64,000 bases of DNA from Saprospiraceae bacterium (lineage in GTDB: Bacteria; Bacteroidota; Bacteroidia; Chitinophagales; Saprospiraceae): NCBI GenBank assembly GCA_016720635.1, contig JADKKF010000024.1, forward strand, positions 310,001 through 374,000, read 5' to 3'. Made by a program: the position numbers and the translations under genes. Position 1 is the stretch's first letter, and each line of letters starts with the position of its first letter. This document shows positions 1-8,798 of the stretch, one piece after another. The notes under the pieces are model-generated. The model was not told the DNA's origin and ran no database searches. It saw only the letters and a list, made by a program, of their open reading frames with translations.

Positions 1-2
1 CA

Positions 3-275
3 AAATTTGAAATTGCTGACTATTTAGACAACAACGAAATGATTGCCGAATATCTGAATACAGTTCTAGCAGAAGGTAATGATTCTGATGTAATTATTGC
101 CATCGGGCACATTGCAAAATCAATAGGAATGACCAAGATTGCACAAGAGACAGGATTGAGCCGGCCAAGCCTCTACAAAGCATTATCGAATGGCGCTAAA
201 CCACAATTTGAGACCATTATGAAAATATTAAAAGCAATAGGTGGACAAATACAAATTCATCCAGCCAACACATAA
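3..275 (+). CDS. HigA-like addiction-module antitoxin, 5' end outside window
   Basis: The frame is open from the first bases of the window. It reads KFEIADYLDNNEMIAEYLN before the first internal ATG at 39, which matches the usual start of the 'probable addiction module antidote' family (an ...EYL..E..IA.YLN block). The true start therefore lies upstream and the ATG at 39 is internal. The C-terminal half holds a Cro/CI-type helix-turn-helix (GMTKIAQETGLSRPSLYKALS) followed by a short helix rich in I and L. The family normally pairs with a RelE/HigB-like toxin encoded just upstream, which would be outside this window. Such proteins bind their own promoter and neutralise the toxin. The toxin itself is not visible, so the pairing is an inference. 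Confidence 0.75.
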   Translation, partial: KFEIADYLDNNEMIAEYLNTVLAEGNDSDVIIAIGHIAKSIGMTKIAQETGLSRPSLYKALSNGAKPQFETIMKILKAIGGQIQIHPANT

Positions 276-373
276 AAAGAATAAAAGGTTCAATTAAAAG
301 TACCCCCGCCATATTATATAATCCCAAAGCCTCCATTCAACTATAACACTCCAATCCAAAATATTAACTACAA

Positions 374-790
374 ATGGCATTGCACACAACTAACTATTAT
401 AACACATTCATAGAAGTAGCTGAAGACTGCCCAACACAGATGAGTCAGCCGCCTTCTGCCAAAGTCGAAAAGCAGACTATCGCTGATATTCAGTTTGAAT
501 TGCTTGTAAAAAATCCTTACAAATTTACTTCTGACGATGTTCTATTTCAAGTATTTGCGATAAGAAATGACCTGACCCAAGCTGAACACGATGAGGCTAG
601 AAATCATTTTTTTTCGAAGGGTCAACCCTGTTTTAGAGCCTCGCCTTTGACCAAAAGATATGGATTCGGTGTCCATGCTGATAAAGACGGAAAAATAGCA
701 ATCTTCGGGCGCGAAACTAGGGAATACGAACAGTTTGTGAATGATGATACAATCAAAAAAGTAAAAGCAATGAGATCAACTAAAAAATAA
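374..790 (+). CDS. DUF6157 family protein
   Basis: A 138-residue soluble protein without signal peptide or membrane segment. It opens with MALHTTNYYNTFIEVAEDCP and contains the stretch KNPYKFTSDDVLF, both characteristic of the DUF6157 family as I remember it. A basic, glycine-containing C-terminal half (SPLTKRYGFGVHADKDGKIAIFG) is likely the folded core. No biochemical function is established for the family. It lies 4 bp upstream of an SRPBCC gene, so the two are probably co-transcribed. Confidence 0.7.
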   Translation: MALHTTNYYNTFIEVAEDCPTQMSQPPSAKVEKQTIADIQFELLVKNPYKFTSDDVLFQVFAIRNDLTQAEHDEARNHFFSKGQPCFRASPLTKRYGFGVHADKDGKIAIFGRETREYEQFVNDDTIKKVKAMRSTKK

Positions 791-794
791 TAAT

Positions 795-1217
795 ATGCAG
801 CAACATTTTAAAATTCAATACAAAACGATCGTAAATGCACCCATCGAAAAGGTCTGGGAAGCACTTACAAATCCAGAAATTTTTAAACAATATTTTTTTG
901 GAACAGAAATGTTAACATCTTGGAAAGTTGGCGATGACATAATTTTTCAAGGGGAATGGGAAGGACAAAAATACAAGGACAGAGGCCAAATTCTCGAATA
1001 TGTACACAATGAAAAACTGGCATATTCCTATCTAAGCAGTTGGTCAGAAATGGAGGATCTACCAGAAAATTACTTATGGGTAAGCTATGAAGTAAAGCCG
1101 ACTGAAAAAGGCACAGAATTGACAATTCAACAAACCAATTACGATGAGGAAAAAGCCAAACATTCTGAAGTCAGCTGGTCCTCGTTAGTTGACGGGTTGA
1201 AAAAACTAATAGAATAG
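795..1217 (+). CDS. SRPBCC / AHSA1-like ligand-binding domain protein
   Basis: A 140-residue protein made of one START-like (SRPBCC, AHSA1 type) domain. The N-terminal signature IVNAPIEKVWEALTNPE is typical, as is the central W-x-V-G-D-x-I-x-F-x-G segment and the C-terminal amphipathic helix (SSLVDGLKKLIE). These small cytoplasmic proteins form a helix-grip cavity for hydrophobic ligands. The ligand cannot be predicted here. The gene starts 4 bp after the DUF6157 gene, so they probably share a transcript. Its stop is followed by a gap of about 160 bp that holds the regulatory region of the next operon. Confidence 0.8.
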   Translation: MQQHFKIQYKTIVNAPIEKVWEALTNPEIFKQYFFGTEMLTSWKVGDDIIFQGEWEGQKYKDRGQILEYVHNEKLAYSYLSSWSEMEDLPENYLWVSYEVKPTEKGTELTIQQTNYDEEKAKHSEVSWSSLVDGLKKLIE

Positions 1218-1293
1218 AAATAGAGTTTTCTGAATAATTATTAGGATTGAAAAACTTCGTTCAAATCGGCCAATTAGAAATTCCTAAAATAAT

Positions 1294-1335
1294 TTTGGAT
1301 ACATCTTTCCCTAATTTGGATACTTCTGTTCCCAA
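1294..1335 (+). promoter_or_regulatory. Two 21-bp direct repeats, candidate AraC-family operator
   Basis: The half-sites at 1294-1314 and 1315-1335 both begin TTTGGATAC and agree at about 17 of 21 positions, in strict tandem. A 21-bp period places both on the same DNA face, which is how AraC-family dimers bind. The repeats end about 40 bp before the first gene of an operon that itself ends with an AraC-family regulator. That this regulator binds here is an inference. Confidence 0.45.
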
Positions 1336-1376
1336 ATTTAGCTAGACTTTTGCAGTAAATTAATTAAAAATATTTT

Positions 1377-2228
1377 ATGCAAAAAATAAAATTAAACAAC
1401 GGAATTGAAATGCCAATTTTAGGTTTTGGAGTTTTTCAAATACCTGATGAAAAAGAATGTGAACAAGCTGTAAGAGAAGCCATCGAGACGGGTTATCGTC
1501 TGATTGACACTGCAGCCTCCTATATGAATGAAAAAGCCGTCGGAAACGCTATTAAGAAAAATAATGTCTCCAGAGAAGACTTATTCATTACTACAAAACT
1601 ATGGGTGCAAGATCACGGATATGAAAACACCAAAAAATCATTTCAAAAGTCATTGGACAAATTGCAATTAGATTATTTGGATTTGTATCTTATTCATCAA
1701 CCTTATGGCGATGTATTCGGATCTTGGCGTGCGATGGAAGAATTGTACGAAGCAGGCAAAATAAGAGCTATTGGGGTTGCCAATTTTCAAATAGACCGTG
1801 TGATGGATTTAATGGTATTCAGTAAAATACCTCCAGCAGTCAATCAAATAGAAACCCATCCATTTCATCAACAAAATGAAGCTCAAGTTTTTCTACAAGA
1901 AAATAATGTGCAGATGCAATCTTGGGGGCCATTTGCGGAAGGAAAAAATGATATTTTCACCAATGAACTATTAGTCTCTCTTGCACAAAAATATAATAAA
2001 AGTGTTGCTCAAGTTATACTCCGTTGGCTTACTCAACGAGGTATTGTAGTAATTCCAAAATCGGTTCGCAAAGAAAGAATGAAAGAGAATTTCAGCATTT
2101 TTGATTTTGAATTGAGTGCTGGTGACATGGAACACATTAAATCGCTGGATACCAATAAAAGTCTATTCTTTGACCATCGAGACCCAAACATAATTAAATG
2201 GATGGGAAGTAGAACATTGGATTTATAA
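1377..2228 (+). CDS. Aldo/keto reductase (2,5-diketogluconate-reductase type)
   Basis: A 283-residue cytoplasmic (beta/alpha)8 NADPH-dependent oxidoreductase that reduces aldehydes or ketones to alcohols. The catalytic tetrad is visible: Asp in YRLIDTAASY, Tyr in the same segment, Lys in FITTKLWV and His in LYLIHQPYGD. The C-terminal cofactor loop (VVIPKSVRKERMKEN) is also standard. It resembles the DkgA-type branch, with no signal peptide. It is the first gene of an operon with a second reductase 21 bp downstream, an NTF2-like protein and an AraC regulator. In that context it is likely an inducible stress or detoxification enzyme. The natural substrate is unknown. Confidence 0.9.
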   Translation: MQKIKLNNGIEMPILGFGVFQIPDEKECEQAVREAIETGYRLIDTAASYMNEKAVGNAIKKNNVSREDLFITTKLWVQDHGYENTKKSFQKSLDKLQLDYLDLYLIHQPYGDVFGSWRAMEELYEAGKIRAIGVANFQIDRVMDLMVFSKIPPAVNQIETHPFHQQNEAQVFLQENNVQMQSWGPFAEGKNDIFTNELLVSLAQKYNKSVAQVILRWLTQRGIVVIPKSVRKERMKENFSIFDFELSAGDMEHIKSLDTNKSLFFDHRDPNIIKWMGSRTLDL

Positions 2229-2249
2229 AGTTTTCAAAAAAACATAAGC

Positions 2250-3386
2250 ATGAAACGTAGAGATATTTTAAAAAGTGCGGGATTAGCTCTTGCAGGAACT
2301 ACACTATTGCCATTTAGTGCATTGGCAAATACCTCAACCGCTGATGAAAAAGAGAAAAATACAAAATCAAAAGTTGGTAAGCGAAAATTAGGTTCTTCAC
2401 TTGAAGTTTCTAGTATTGGTATTGGCGTGCAAAATATGAGCCGAACTTACCAAACGACTATACCCAATCGCAAGCAAATGCATCAAATAATTCATGCTGC
2501 TTATGACAATGGCGTTACTTTTTTTGATGCTGCAGAAGCGTATGGTTTGCATGAAGTGGAACGAATTTTAGGCGAAGGCGTTCAGCCATTTCGTAATAAA
2601 ATTAAAATAGCTACAAAGTTTGGTTGGAATATAGATCAAGAAACTGAAAAACGTTTGCCTGGACTAAATAGTAAACCTGCGCACATTGTCAAAGTTGTGG
2701 ACGGAATGTTGAAGCGATTGCGTACAGACCATATAGATTTGTTATATCAACATCGAGTAGATCCCGATGTGCCCATAGAAGATGTAGTAGGGACTATAAA
2801 AGATCTGATACAGCAAGGTAAAGTACTACATTATGGGCTATCAGAACCTGGTGTACAAACAGTACGAAGAGCTCATAAGGAACATCCAATTACCGCTATA
2901 CAAAATGAATATTCATTATTGTGGCGTGGGCCCGAAAAATCAATTTTACCACTTTGCAAAGAACTAGGAATTGGTTTTGTATGCTGGAGCCCACTTGGTG
3001 TAGGTTTTTTAACAGGTGCAATAGATGAACAAACACGTTTTGCACAAGGTGATATACGAGGAATAGAAACCCGCTTTTCACCAGAAAACATTAAAAACAA
3101 TTTGGCAATATTAAAATTACTCAATGAATGGAGTATAAAAAAGCAAGCAACTCCTACACAAATTTCTTTGGCATGGTTACAAGCACAAGAGCCTTGGATT
3201 GTTCCCATTCCTGGTACTACCCAAATGGAGCACATGCTAGAAAATATTGGTGCCGATAAAGTCAAATTCTCAAAAAATGAATTCTCAGAATTTACCAATC
3301 AATTAAATGCAATTCAAGTTATGGGTGAAAGATTACCTCCTTTTGTTCAAGTATTTTCTGATGTGGAAGCACCCATGAAAAAATAA
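2250..3386 (+). CDS. Exported aldo/keto reductase with twin-arginine-like leader
   Basis: A 378-residue aldo/keto reductase with an N-terminal leader: MKRRDILKSAGLALAGTTLLPFSALA has the twin-arginine pattern, a hydrophobic core and an Ala-x-Ala cleavage site. Export with the cofactor already bound is therefore likely. The reductase core follows, with Asp and Tyr in TFFDAAEAYG, Lys in IKIATKFGW and His in LLYQHRVDPD. The C-terminal PIPGTTQMEHMLEN loop binds the NADP phosphate. It sits between the cytoplasmic reductase (21 bp) and the NTF2-like gene (15 bp). A periplasmic partner for the cytoplasmic enzyme is plausible, though the electron or cofactor supply in the periplasm is unexplained. Confidence 0.88.
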   Translation: MKRRDILKSAGLALAGTTLLPFSALANTSTADEKEKNTKSKVGKRKLGSSLEVSSIGIGVQNMSRTYQTTIPNRKQMHQIIHAAYDNGVTFFDAAEAYGLHEVERILGEGVQPFRNKIKIATKFGWNIDQETEKRLPGLNSKPAHIVKVVDGMLKRLRTDHIDLLYQHRVDPDVPIEDVVGTIKDLIQQGKVLHYGLSEPGVQTVRRAHKEHPITAIQNEYSLLWRGPEKSILPLCKELGIGFVCWSPLGVGFLTGAIDEQTRFAQGDIRGIETRFSPENIKNNLAILKLLNEWSIKKQATPTQISLAWLQAQEPWIVPIPGTTQMEHMLENIGADKVKFSKNEFSEFTNQLNAIQVMGERLPPFVQVFSDVEAPMKK

Positions 3387-3401
3387 AAATTCAATATTAA
3401 T

Positions 3402-3878
3402 ATGAAAGCATCTTTAATTGGACTGTTGACAATAGTTTTTGTTACAACATTATCTTATGCACAGCAAAACACAAAAAATTCTACTACTGTAAAGAAAACA
3501 AAAATGGCAATGGAACAAGAGCAGATAATCAATCTTTCAAAACAAAAATGGCAATGGATGGCTGACAAAAATGTGGAAGAATTGAATAAACTTTTCAATG
3601 AAAAAGCAGTTTTTGTACATATGGGAGGTACTATGAACAAGACACACGAATTGGATATTATAAAAGCTGGAGGTATTCAATATAAAAAAGCAGATATTGA
3701 AGAAAGTTCGGTTCAAATTTTAGGAAACACAGCTATTCTACTTAATAAAATAAAACTCACCGCCATTGTTGGTGGTAACGAAGTAATAAATCCCTTTGTA
3801 GTGACTGAAGTTTATACAAATGAAAATAAAAATTGGACTTTAAGTTCGATGTCTTTTACTAAATTGCTGTCGCAATAA
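3402..3878 (+). CDS. Secreted NTF2-like (DUF4440/SnoaL-type) protein
   Basis: A 158-residue protein with a signal peptide (MKASLIGLLTIVFVTTLSYAQQ). It is followed by a cone-shaped NTF2-like domain: a helix with W and K near residues 45-60 (KQKWQWMADKNVEELNKLF), then NEKAVFVHMGG and repeated beta strands ending in WTLSSMSFTKLL. Such domains are small enzymes or ligand-binding proteins. The catalytic function cannot be read from the sequence. It is third in the reductase operon, 15 bp after the exported reductase, and is presumably periplasmic like it. Confidence 0.8.
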   Translation: MKASLIGLLTIVFVTTLSYAQQNTKNSTTVKKTKMAMEQEQIINLSKQKWQWMADKNVEELNKLFNEKAVFVHMGGTMNKTHELDIIKAGGIQYKKADIEESSVQILGNTAILLNKIKLTAIVGGNEVINPFVVTEVYTNENKNWTLSSMSFTKLLSQ

Positions 3879-3902
3879 GATGTAACTTGAAATCTGTCAG
3901 AA

Positions 3903-4826
3903 ATGAAAAAAAGTACCACAATCAACGAGATTAATTCTGTTTCACAATTTCATCAACTTTGTGGTTTACCAAAACCTTTCCATCCATTGGTAAGTATCGT
4001 AAATTTAGAAGATTTCAAATGGAATGAAGCCAACAAGGACTTTTGGAAACATTATACAGATAATCTATACACTGTTTCCCTTAAACGAGATGTAACCTCC
4101 AAAGTTCATTACGGACAAACGCATTATGATTTTGATGATGGTGTATTGATGGTAACTGCTCCAAAACAAATTTTTAGTTTAGAGGATACAGAAAATATGG
4201 GTAATGTAAAATTAGTGGGTCACAAGTTGATGTTTCACCCAGATTTAATACAAGGTTATCCTTTGGCTAAAACCATACACAATTATGGATTTTTCTCGTA
4301 TTCAAATAACAAGGCTTTATTTCTTTCAGAAAAAGAAGAACAAATTATTTTAAATCTTTTTGAATCTATTAAACAAGAATGTCAAAACAATACCGATCAA
4401 TTTAGTCAAGATGTGCTGATTGCCAATATTGAATTATTATTGGTACATATTGACAGATATTATAATCGCCAATTTCTTACCAGAAAAAATATCAGTAACG
4501 ATACATTATCTCAAATGGAAGAGGTTTTAAACTCCTATTTTGAAAATGATAATACGCAATTGCCAACTGTTCAATTTATCGCCGACAAACTTAATTTATC
4601 ACCCATTTATCTTAGTGATTTACTGAAAAATCTGACTGGTTTAACTGCCCAGCAGCATATACACGAAAAACTTATTGAAAAAGCAAAAGAATTATTATCA
4701 ACTACCAATCTTTCTGTCAGCGAAATTGCCTATCAATTGGGTTTTGAATTTCCGCAATCTTTCAATAAATTATTCAAAAAGAAAATGGATCAAACTCCCC
4801 TAGAATTCAAGAATTCATTCAATTGA
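3903..4826 (+). CDS. AraC-family transcriptional regulator
   Basis: A 307-residue DNA-binding regulator. Residues 1-200 form a cupin-like sensing domain of the type found in many Bacteroidota AraC proteins (VHYGQTHYDFDDGVLMVTAPKQ). Residues about 210-305 carry two helix-turn-helix motifs: VQFIADKLNLSPIYLSDLLKN and LSVSEIAYQLGFEFPQSFNKLF, ending in the typical P-x-x-F-K. It is the last gene of the reductase operon (24 bp after the NTF2-like gene). It probably controls the operon by binding the 21-bp direct repeats near 1294. The inducing signal is unknown; reactive carbonyl stress would fit the reductases. Confidence 0.9.
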   Translation: MKKSTTINEINSVSQFHQLCGLPKPFHPLVSIVNLEDFKWNEANKDFWKHYTDNLYTVSLKRDVTSKVHYGQTHYDFDDGVLMVTAPKQIFSLEDTENMGNVKLVGHKLMFHPDLIQGYPLAKTIHNYGFFSYSNNKALFLSEKEEQIILNLFESIKQECQNNTDQFSQDVLIANIELLLVHIDRYYNRQFLTRKNISNDTLSQMEEVLNSYFENDNTQLPTVQFIADKLNLSPIYLSDLLKNLTGLTAQQHIHEKLIEKAKELLSTTNLSVSEIAYQLGFEFPQSFNKLFKKKMDQTPLEFKNSFN

Positions 4827-4908
4827 ATTATATACCCTTGTCAATAACACCGAAAAGACCGTCCTTGCAAACAGTGCGCTAAGACCCAAAATTAGCGACC
4901 AATCATTG

Positions 4909-4922
4909 AGTACAGATGTACT
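4909..4922. promoter_or_regulatory. 14-bp palindrome, possible operator
   Basis: AGTACAGATGTACT is a perfect inverted repeat with 6-bp arms and a 2-bp spacer. It lies about 55 bp upstream of the predicted promoter of the metal ATPase. It could be a metal-regulator site, but a chance palindrome of this size is not rare in AT-rich DNA. Confidence 0.2.
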
Positions 4923-4978
4923 TTAGGAAATTGTTCAGAAAAAATAAACCTATCCCCATTTAGTTTTTCAAGCTATTA

Positions 4979-5009
4979 TTTGCAAATTTTTCAGTTAAAC
5001 CGTAATTTG
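4979..5009 (+). promoter_or_regulatory. Bacteroidota-type promoter for the metal ATPase
   Basis: TTTG at 4979-4982 is separated by 20 bp from TAATTTG at 5003-5009, close to the Bacteroidota consensus of TTTG then TAnnTTTG (one T short). Transcription would start near 5016, leaving a leader of about 50 nt before the ATG at 5066. Confidence 0.35.
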
Positions 5010-5065
5010 TACGTCTATAAATACACAAATACAATCCCCAGTACCACAGGATAAAAATTCAGAAA

Positions 5066-7120
5066 ATGGAACACAAGCATAAATACGATGACAATGGGAA
5101 CCAGCTTTGTTGTACGGAGGAAAACAAGATAAATTCAATGGTGGACCATCAGTTAAAAAAAGACCAAAGCACTGCTAGCTGTTGTCACGACGAAAATTCG
5201 AATTTTACTGGTGATTTAGCACATCAAGATATGCACGACCATACTGGGTCTTCTGATAGTACACTTAAAATGTTTTTGCCAGCACTAGTTTCTATGACTC
5301 TATTATTGTCGGCTGTAGCTTTTGACCACTTTTTTTTTCAAACTTGGTTCAATGGCTGGATGCGAATGGGCTGGTATGTATTTGCATACTTACCAGTGGG
5401 TTTTCCAGTACTGAAAGAAGCTATAGAAAGCATCATCAAAGGTGAGATATTTTCAGAATTTTTCTTGATGTCGATTGCAACAATTGGTGCTTTTGCCATC
5501 GGTGAATATCCCGAAGGAGTGGCTGTAATGTTGTTTTATGCAGTAGGGGAAATATTCCAGACATTGGCCGTCAAAAAGGCAAAGGCAAACATAAAAACGC
5601 TCATAGACCAACGACCTGATGAAGTAACGATCTTGCAAAAAAATGAACCCAAAAGGATAAAAGCGGAACTTGCCAATATTGGAGATATCATCCTACTCAA
5701 ACCTGGTGAAAAATTAGGATTGGATGGCGAATTAATCTCCCAAAAAGCCACATTCAATACTGCTGCTCTTACGGGAGAGAGCCAACCCGATACCAAAGAA
5801 CATGGTGATACTGTTTTGGCAGGGATGATCAATTTAAATACAATAGCACAAGTAAAAGTCACTACCAATTATACGGACAGCAAGTTGAGTAAATTATTAG
5901 AATTGGTGCAAAATGCTACAACACACAAGGCTCCAACTGAACTTTTTATACGAAAGTTCGCAAAAATATACACGCCCATTGTGGTACTTTTAGCCGTTCT
6001 CATCAGCGTCCTCCCCTACTTTTTTCTTCAGGATTACGAATTCGGCAAGTGGCTATATCGAGCATTGATTTTTTTGGTTATTTCATGCCCTTGTGCCTTG
6101 GTCATCAGCATTCCTTTGGGTTATTTTGGTGGCGTCGGCGCAGCCAGTAAACATGGAATTCTGTTCAATGGAAGTAATTTTTTAGACATTATATCCGATA
6201 TTCAACATATAGTGATGGACAAAACGGGCACCATGACCGAGGGAATATTTAAAGTCCAGGATATTTTCATTAAACCCGAATACAACAAGGAAGAAATTTT
6301 ACAAATTGTAAATGCATTAGAGAGCCAAAGTACTCACCCCGTAGCAACTGCCATTCATGATTTTGTTGGAAAAATAAATCACAATGTCAAACTAGAAAAT
6401 GTTGAAGAAATACCTGGGCACGGATTGAAAGCGACCGTCGAGGGCACTGATATTTTGGTTGGAAATTTTAAATTATTGGACAAATTTTCTATCGCATATG
6501 ATCTAGATACCAGCAGCTTAGTTTACACGCTAATTGGCATTGCTTACGACCAAAAGTTCGTTGGGTATCTCACCATCGCAGATAGCATCAAAGAAGATGC
6601 TAAAACAACCATTGATAAACTAAAATCAATGAAGATAAACACTACAATGTTAAGCGGTGATAAAAATTCAGTTGTCCAATTTGTAGCTCAAAAATTAGGG
6701 ATTGCTAATGCGTATGGCGATTTGTTGCCTGAAGACAAAGTCAATAAAGTAAAGGATCTAATAGCCCAAAACCAAAAGGTTGCTTTCGTAGGAGATGGCG
6801 TAAATGATGCACCAGCCGTGGCATTGAGCGATGTAGGCATCGCCATGGGTGGACTTGGCAGCGATGCAACGATAGAAACCGCTGATATAGTGATCCAAGA
6901 CGACAAACCCAGTAAAATCCCTATGGCAATAATCATCGGCAAACAGACTAAAAAGATTGTTTGGCAAAATATAATATTGGCATTCGCAGTAAAAGGAATC
7001 GTATTGTTGCTTGGAGCGGGAGGATTGGCTACGATGTGGGAGGCTGTTTTTGCTGATGTGGGAGTCGCCTTATTGGCGATATTAAATTCTGTTAGGATTC
7101 AAAAAATGGATTTTGATTGA
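5066..7120 (+). CDS. Zn/Cd/Pb-exporting P-type ATPase
   Basis: A 684-residue P1B-type ATPase that pumps divalent soft metals out of the cytoplasm. The first 70 residues are a Cys/His-rich tail (two CC pairs and several H) instead of a folded HMA domain. Then follow membrane helices, the actuator motif TGES at residues 236-239, the transport motif C-P-C at 341-343, the phosphorylated Asp385 in DKTGT, an HP motif (STHPVA) and GDGVNDAP. The last helices contain a Lys (FAVKGIVLLLG) and an Asp-Val-Gly (VFADVGVAL), the pair typical of the ZntA-like Zn/Cd/Pb subgroup and unlike the Cu subgroup. It stands alone with its own promoter and no adjacent regulator. Confidence 0.92.
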   Translation: MEHKHKYDDNGNQLCCTEENKINSMVDHQLKKDQSTASCCHDENSNFTGDLAHQDMHDHTGSSDSTLKMFLPALVSMTLLLSAVAFDHFFFQTWFNGWMRMGWYVFAYLPVGFPVLKEAIESIIKGEIFSEFFLMSIATIGAFAIGEYPEGVAVMLFYAVGEIFQTLAVKKAKANIKTLIDQRPDEVTILQKNEPKRIKAELANIGDIILLKPGEKLGLDGELISQKATFNTAALTGESQPDTKEHGDTVLAGMINLNTIAQVKVTTNYTDSKLSKLLELVQNATTHKAPTELFIRKFAKIYTPIVVLLAVLISVLPYFFLQDYEFGKWLYRALIFLVISCPCALVISIPLGYFGGVGAASKHGILFNGSNFLDIISDIQHIVMDKTGTMTEGIFKVQDIFIKPEYNKEEILQIVNALESQSTHPVATAIHDFVGKINHNVKLENVEEIPGHGLKATVEGTDILVGNFKLLDKFSIAYDLDTSSLVYTLIGIAYDQKFVGYLTIADSIKEDAKTTIDKLKSMKINTTMLSGDKNSVVQFVAQKLGIANAYGDLLPEDKVNKVKDLIAQNQKVAFVGDGVNDAPAVALSDVGIAMGGLGSDATIETADIVIQDDKPSKIPMAIIIGKQTKKIVWQNIILAFAVKGIVLLLGAGGLATMWEAVFADVGVALLAILNSVRIQKMDFD

Positions 7121-7137
7121 TAAAAAAATAGGACAAG

Positions 7138-7157
7138 AGCATTTATCCAGAAATGCT
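7138..7157 (+). terminator. Weak hairpin after the metal ATPase
   Basis: A 7-bp perfect stem, AGCATTT with AAATGCT, and a 6-nt loop follow the ATPase stop by about 17 bp. Only a short T stretch follows, so termination is uncertain. Confidence 0.3.
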
Positions 7158-7369
7158 TTAATAGCTGCTTATTATGATTAATAAGATAATAATATTTGCC
7201 ATAATAAATAAAAACAATGACTTTTCATCTCGGATTTACGTGCATCAGGATATTAATTTTTATAAGTGCGAGTTCAAATTTGTATGATTTGGTTTCTAAA
7301 CAATTATACATAACTTGCACCTGATTTACTAGTATTTGCGTTTAAGACTAATTGCGAAAGGTCAAATAT

Positions 7370-8791
7370 ATGCTTTTTAATTCAGCTCATTTTGCTATTT
7401 TTTTTCCTATAATATTTTTGCTTTATTGGCTAATACCAAACAATAGAGTGAAACTGCAAAATATATTGCTCTTTATTTCAAGTTATTTTTTCTACGCATG
7501 TTGGGACTGGAGGTTTCTATTTCTGTTGATATTTTCAACTTTGTTGGATTATTTTACTGGCATCCAAATGTCAAATTCAAAAAATCAAGATCAAAAAAAG
7601 ATTTGGTTTTTAATAAGCGTAATCACTAATTTAAGTTTTCTTGGCTTTTTCAAGTACTATAATTTTTTTATTGAATCTTTTATTTCTTTATCAACAAAAT
7701 TGGGTTTTCATGCAAATCCACACACCTTAAAAATAATCTTACCTGTAGGGATATCATTTTACACCTTACATGGATTATCATACGTCATAGATATTTATCG
7801 CAATCGAATAAAAGCTGAAAATAATTTTATTGACTATGCAGTTTTCGTTAGTTTTTTTCCTCTTTTAGTAGCTGGTCCCATTGAAAGAGCAACACATCTC
7901 CTACCCCAAGTAAAAAGCAAAAGAATTTTCTCCAATTCACGATTTAATGAGGGGATTTTGCAAATAACGATTGGCTTATTCAGAAAAATCGTCATAGCGG
8001 ATTCTTTAGCTATTTATGTAGATTGGGTGTATAGAGAACCCAATATTTTTAATTCAAGCTCATTAATTCTTGCGGCTATTTTTTACGCTTTCCAAATTTA
8101 TTACGATTTTGCTGGTTATTCAGACATAGCTATCGGTACGGGAAAGCTATTAGGCTTTGATCTTTTGCAAAATTTCAACCTTCCATATTTTGCCACTTCA
8201 ATCACAGAATTTTGGAGAAAATGGCATATGTCTTTATCCTATTGGCTTCGGGATTATTTATACATAGAATTAGGTGGCAATAGAAATGGCAAACTGAAAA
8301 CTTATAGGAATTTACTTTTGACAATGCTCATAGGAGGCTTGTGGCATGGCAGCAACTGGACTTTTGTAGTTTGGGGTGGTTTACACGGACTTTTTTTATG
8401 TATTGAAAAATATGTTCGTCCGAATTCTTACTACAAATTTTTAAAAAAAATCTCCTATCTCGGATATATCTATACTTTTGTATTGGTTGCTTTTGCTTTT
8501 ATTTATTTCAGATCACCAGACATTCAAACTGCTAATGTTATGGTAGGTAGGATACTCAGTGGCAATTATCAACTTCCAATAATTTCTGATTACAATGCAA
8601 TGCTAATTACTATAGTCGTACTTATGATTGGCTTTACTTTTGATTTATATTTACGAATCACAAATCAATCCATAGAATATTTAGGAAGTAAAATTAAATT
8701 TTCAAGTATGATAATTCTGATATCTTTTACAATTATGCTTATGGTTTTGTTTTTTGCTAATAGCACTAATTTTATTTATTTTCAATTTTAA
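7370..8791 (+). CDS. MBOAT family O-acyltransferase (AlgI-like)
   Basis: A polytopic membrane acyltransferase of about 473 residues. I chose the ATG at 7370 because MLFNSAHFAIFFPIIF is the standard AlgI-type N-terminus. An upstream TTG at 7352 would add six atypical residues. The conserved catalytic His is in GGLWHGSNWTFVVWGG (about residue 326), and DFAGYSDIAIGTGKLLGF and FWRKWHMSLSYWLRDYLY are family signatures. It probably transfers acetyl groups across the inner membrane to an extracytoplasmic acceptor, commonly a cell-surface polysaccharide. The next gene starts 7 bp after the stop codon and encodes an SGNH-like protein, the usual partner in acyl-transfer pairs. Confidence 0.92.
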   Translation: MLFNSAHFAIFFPIIFLLYWLIPNNRVKLQNILLFISSYFFYACWDWRFLFLLIFSTLLDYFTGIQMSNSKNQDQKKIWFLISVITNLSFLGFFKYYNFFIESFISLSTKLGFHANPHTLKIILPVGISFYTLHGLSYVIDIYRNRIKAENNFIDYAVFVSFFPLLVAGPIERATHLLPQVKSKRIFSNSRFNEGILQITIGLFRKIVIADSLAIYVDWVYREPNIFNSSSLILAAIFYAFQIYYDFAGYSDIAIGTGKLLGFDLLQNFNLPYFATSITEFWRKWHMSLSYWLRDYLYIELGGNRNGKLKTYRNLLLTMLIGGLWHGSNWTFVVWGGLHGLFLCIEKYVRPNSYYKFLKKISYLGYIYTFVLVAFAFIYFRSPDIQTANVMVGRILSGNYQLPIISDYNAMLITIVVLMIGFTFDLYLRITNQSIEYLGSKIKFSSMIILISFTIMLMVLFFANSTNFIYFQF

Positions 8792-8798
8792 CTATCAA

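Noticed and set aside
7352..7369. TTG start upstream of the MBOAT gene
   Set aside because: The ATG at 7370 gives the canonical MLFNS N-terminus.
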